This document shows positions 5,661 through 7,558 of a stretch of DNA of 7,558 nt, piece after piece. Source of the stretch: Lachnospiraceae bacterium (lineage in GTDB: Bacteria; Bacillota; Clostridia; Lachnospirales; Lachnospiraceae); contig JAEEKC010000371.1 in NCBI GenBank assembly GCA_016282215.1, positions 1 through 7,558 of the forward strand, given 5' to 3'. The position numbers were made by a program, and so were the translations under genes. The notes beneath the pieces were generated by a model. It did not search any database, had not been told where the DNA came from, and saw only the letters and a list, made by a program, of their open reading frames with translations. Position 1 is the stretch's first letter, and every line of letters starts with the position of its first letter.

Positions 5661-7558
5661 TTATTTGAATGTTACAATGGTTACCCCTGCGTCTCCTTCT
5701 CCGAATTCGCCGAGGCGGTAGCTGGCCACATGTTTCTGGCGGCGCAGGTAATTGTGGACGGCATCGCGCAGGGCGCCGGTTCCTTTGCCGTGGACGACGC
5801 GGACCACGGGTACATGTGCGATGTAGGCATCGTCTAAGTATTTATCCAGCGCGTAGATCGCTTCGTCGGTGGTCTTGCCGAGAAGGTTGATCTCGGTGCC
5901 CACGGACATGGATTTTCCCATGGCCATGCGGCTGTAGGAGGAACGCTGTTTGCCGGATGCTCTGCTGTCTCCGGTCTTTTTGTCTGCGCCTTTGTCCTGC
6001 GAACCCATCGGCAGTAAGATCAGGTCGGACAGTTTTGCTTTGGTCTCAAAACTGCCGCATCTGACGGTGACATATCCCTTTGTATCGGGTTTGCCGGTGG
6101 CGGTGCCTTCTAAGCTCATGGACATGATCCGCACGGGGCTGCCGGCATTTATGTTTTCCATGGTGGCAGGCACTTCCATCGCAGAGGGCTGCGCTTTTTT
6201 GGGTGCCCGTCCGAGGGTGCTGGCACCCTCGCTGTATTTGCCCATCTTTTCCCGCAGGCCGCTGCGCTTTTGCTCCATTTCCCGCATGGGGAGCTGGTCG
6301 GCATAGTCCCGGAAGGAACGGATGGTCTCATCGGCCACCTGCTTGGCATCCGCCAGGATGTCGCGGGCCTCTTCATTGGCTTTTTGCAAAATATCCTGCC
6401 TGCGGTTTTCCAGGGTGGCTTCCTGTTTTTCCAGCTGCAAAAGTCGTTCCTCGAGTTCTTTTTTCTGCGTCTCCATGGTCAGCACATCGGCTTCCATGGC
6501 AATACGGCTTTTTTCGAGTGAGGCGATTACATCTTCAAAATCTTCCCTGTCCTTGGAGAGCATTTCGCGGGCCCGGTCGATCAGGCGGTCCGAAATGCCC
6601 AGGCGCGATGCGATGGCAAAGGCGTTGCTTTTTCCGGGGATACCGATCAGGAGCCGGTAGGTCGGAGAGAGCGTCTGCACATCGAATTCACAGCAGGCGT
6701 TGGTCACGCCCGGTGTGGAAAGGGCATAGAGTTTGATCTCGCTGTAGTGCGTGGTCGCCATGGTAAAAACGCGGCGGGACGAAAGCGTCTCCAGAATAGA
6801 GATGGCAAGGGCAGCGCCCTCATCGGGATCGGTGCCGCTGCAAAGCTCGTCAAAGAGCACAAGTGACCGCTCGTCCGCCTGCTTTAAGATCTGTGAAATA
6901 TTGGTCATGTGGGAGGAGAAAGTGGACAGATTCTGTTCAATACTCTGTTCGTCTCCGATGTCTGCCCAGACTTCCCGGTAGATGGGAAGGCTCGAGCGGT
7001 CCAGTGCAGGAATGAAAAGTCCTGCCTGAGCCATGAGAGACAATAGTCCCACGGTTTTTAAAGTCACGGTCTTGCCGCCTGTATTCGGTCCGGTGATGAT
7101 CAGCTGCCGGGTATCCGCATCCAGTTCGATATCGATGGGAACCACCGTTTTTGCGGAAAGGAGCGGGTGGCGGGCTTTTCTTAAATGAAGAGGCTCCCCG
7201 GTTGTCATGATGGGAAGGCTTGCTTTCATGGAAAGGGCCAGTGCGCCTTTTGCAAAAATGAAATCCAACAGCGTCATCAGTTCGCAGTTGCGTTTGATGG
7301 CCTGGGAATAGGCGGACAGAGAGAGCGACAGATCTTCCAAAATGCGGTCGATCTCTTCGCGTTCCTCCTGCTCGGTTTCCCGGATCTGATTATTGTAATC
7401 CACAATGGCGGAGGGCTCGATAAAAAGCGTCGATCCGCTGCTGCTTCGCTCATGCACGATGCCGGGGACACTGCTTTTATGCTCTGCCTTTACCGGCAGG
7501 CAGTAGCGGCCGTTTTTCTGTGTGATGACCGGATCCTGCAGGTAGGTGCGGGCGGAGC
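5661..7558 (-). CDS. mutS2: MutS2 ATPase with Smr domain (N-terminal part beyond the window)
   Basis: The frame stays open to the right edge: codons 7458-7558 continue with family-typical sequence ('GRYCLPVKAEHKSSVPGIV'), so the GTG at 7455-7457 is an internal Val, not a start. About 630 of an expected 780-800 residues are present. Counting from that Val as 1: core/clamp remainder 1-110, Walker A 'GPNTGGKT' at 123-130, ABC signature region 'QNLSTFSSHM' at 175-184, Walker B 'LVLFDELCSGTDPDEG' at 199-214, H-loop 'TTHY' at 235-238, coiled coil about 300-410, a KOW-like segment about 435-482, and a C-terminal Smr domain about 520-598 with 'HGKGTGALR' at 556-564. MutS2 lacks the mismatch-recognition domain of MutS; it has been linked to suppression of recombination and, in Bacillus subtilis, to rescue of collided ribosomes. 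The Smr start motif reads 'INLLG' where LDLRG is usual. The stop is 43 bases before the response regulator gene. Confidence 0.96.
   Translation of the reverse strand, partial: SARTYLQDPVITQKNGRYCLPVKAEHKSSVPGIVHERSSSGSTLFIEPSAIVDYNNQIRETEQEEREEIDRILEDLSLSLSAYSQAIKRNCELMTLLDFIFAKGALALSMKASLPIMTTGEPLHLRKARHPLLSAKTVVPIDIELDADTRQLIITGPNTGGKTVTLKTVGLLSLMAQAGLFIPALDRSSLPIYREVWADIGDEQSIEQNLSTFSSHMTNISQILKQADERSLVLFDELCSGTDPDEGAALAISILETLSSRRVFTMATTHYSEIKLYALSTPGVTNACCEFDVQTLSPTYRLLIGIPGKSNAFAIASRLGISDRLIDRAREMLSKDREDFEDVIASLEKSRIAMEADVLTMETQKKELEERLLQLEKQEATLENRRQDILQKANEEARDILADAKQVADETIRSFRDYADQLPMREMEQKRSGLREKMGKYSEGASTLGRAPKKAQPSAMEVPATMENINAGSPVRIMSMSLEGTATGKPDTKGYVTVRCGSFETKAKLSDLILLPMGSQDKGADKKTGDSRASGKQRSSYSRMAMGKSMSVGTEINLLGKTTDEAIYALDKYLDDAYIAHVPVVRVVHGKGTGALRDAVHNYLRRQKHVASYRLGEFGEGDAGVTIVTFK

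Noticed and set aside
5618..5700. Promoter for the response regulator between mutS2 and the regulator gene
   Set aside because: The only candidate (TTGTAA with a TACAGA-like element) is poorly matched and poorly spaced.
6203..6736. 177-residue plus-strand reading inside mutS2
   Set aside because: It is opposite strongly conserved MutS2 coding sequence and rich in Pro, Arg, Trp and Cys, typical of a shadow frame.

Overview
The window looks like a piece of a Clostridia chromosome, most likely Lachnospiraceae-like. This rests on the MurG and MutS2 sequence types, a small TSCPD protein, a Firmicutes-type PhoB-family two-component pair, roughly balanced base composition, and a hairpin-rich intergenic repeat of a kind I recall from gut Clostridia. 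The assignment is inference; there is no rRNA or other marker gene. Coding density is high and no stretch over 300 bases lacks a gene.

Layout from left to right: (1) bases 4-1248, plus strand: a polytopic membrane protein with a C-terminal cytoplasmic domain resembling DUF4129. (2) bases 1257-3154, minus strand: a probable three-gene operon read right to left as TSCPD-domain protein, murG, and an unrecognised four-helix membrane protein. It converges on gene 1 with only 8 bases between the stop codons. (3) bases 3155-3314: the only sizeable intergenic region. It holds a plausible sigma-A promoter for the TSCPD-murG operon, overlapping inverted repeats at the predicted transcription start, and a two-hairpin repeat next to the kinase stop codon. 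(4) bases 3315-7558, minus strand: a second probable operon read right to left as mutS2 (incomplete at the right edge), an OmpR/PhoB-type response regulator, and its sensor histidine kinase.

MurG makes lipid II for peptidoglycan at the cytoplasmic face of the membrane. The small membrane protein 3 bases downstream is probably co-translated with it, but its role is unknown. The response regulator and kinase form a complete signalling pair with all phosphotransfer residues present. Their place directly behind mutS2 suggests shared transcription rather than an obvious shared function.

I see no phage, transposase, CRISPR, tRNA or rRNA. I do not find a convincing undescribed system. The points most worth checking are the hairpin repeat, the operator-like site over the murG operon start, the acidic duplicated tail of the kinase, the kinase's missing Shine-Dalgarno sequence, the altered Smr motif of MutS2, and the unknown membrane protein behind murG.
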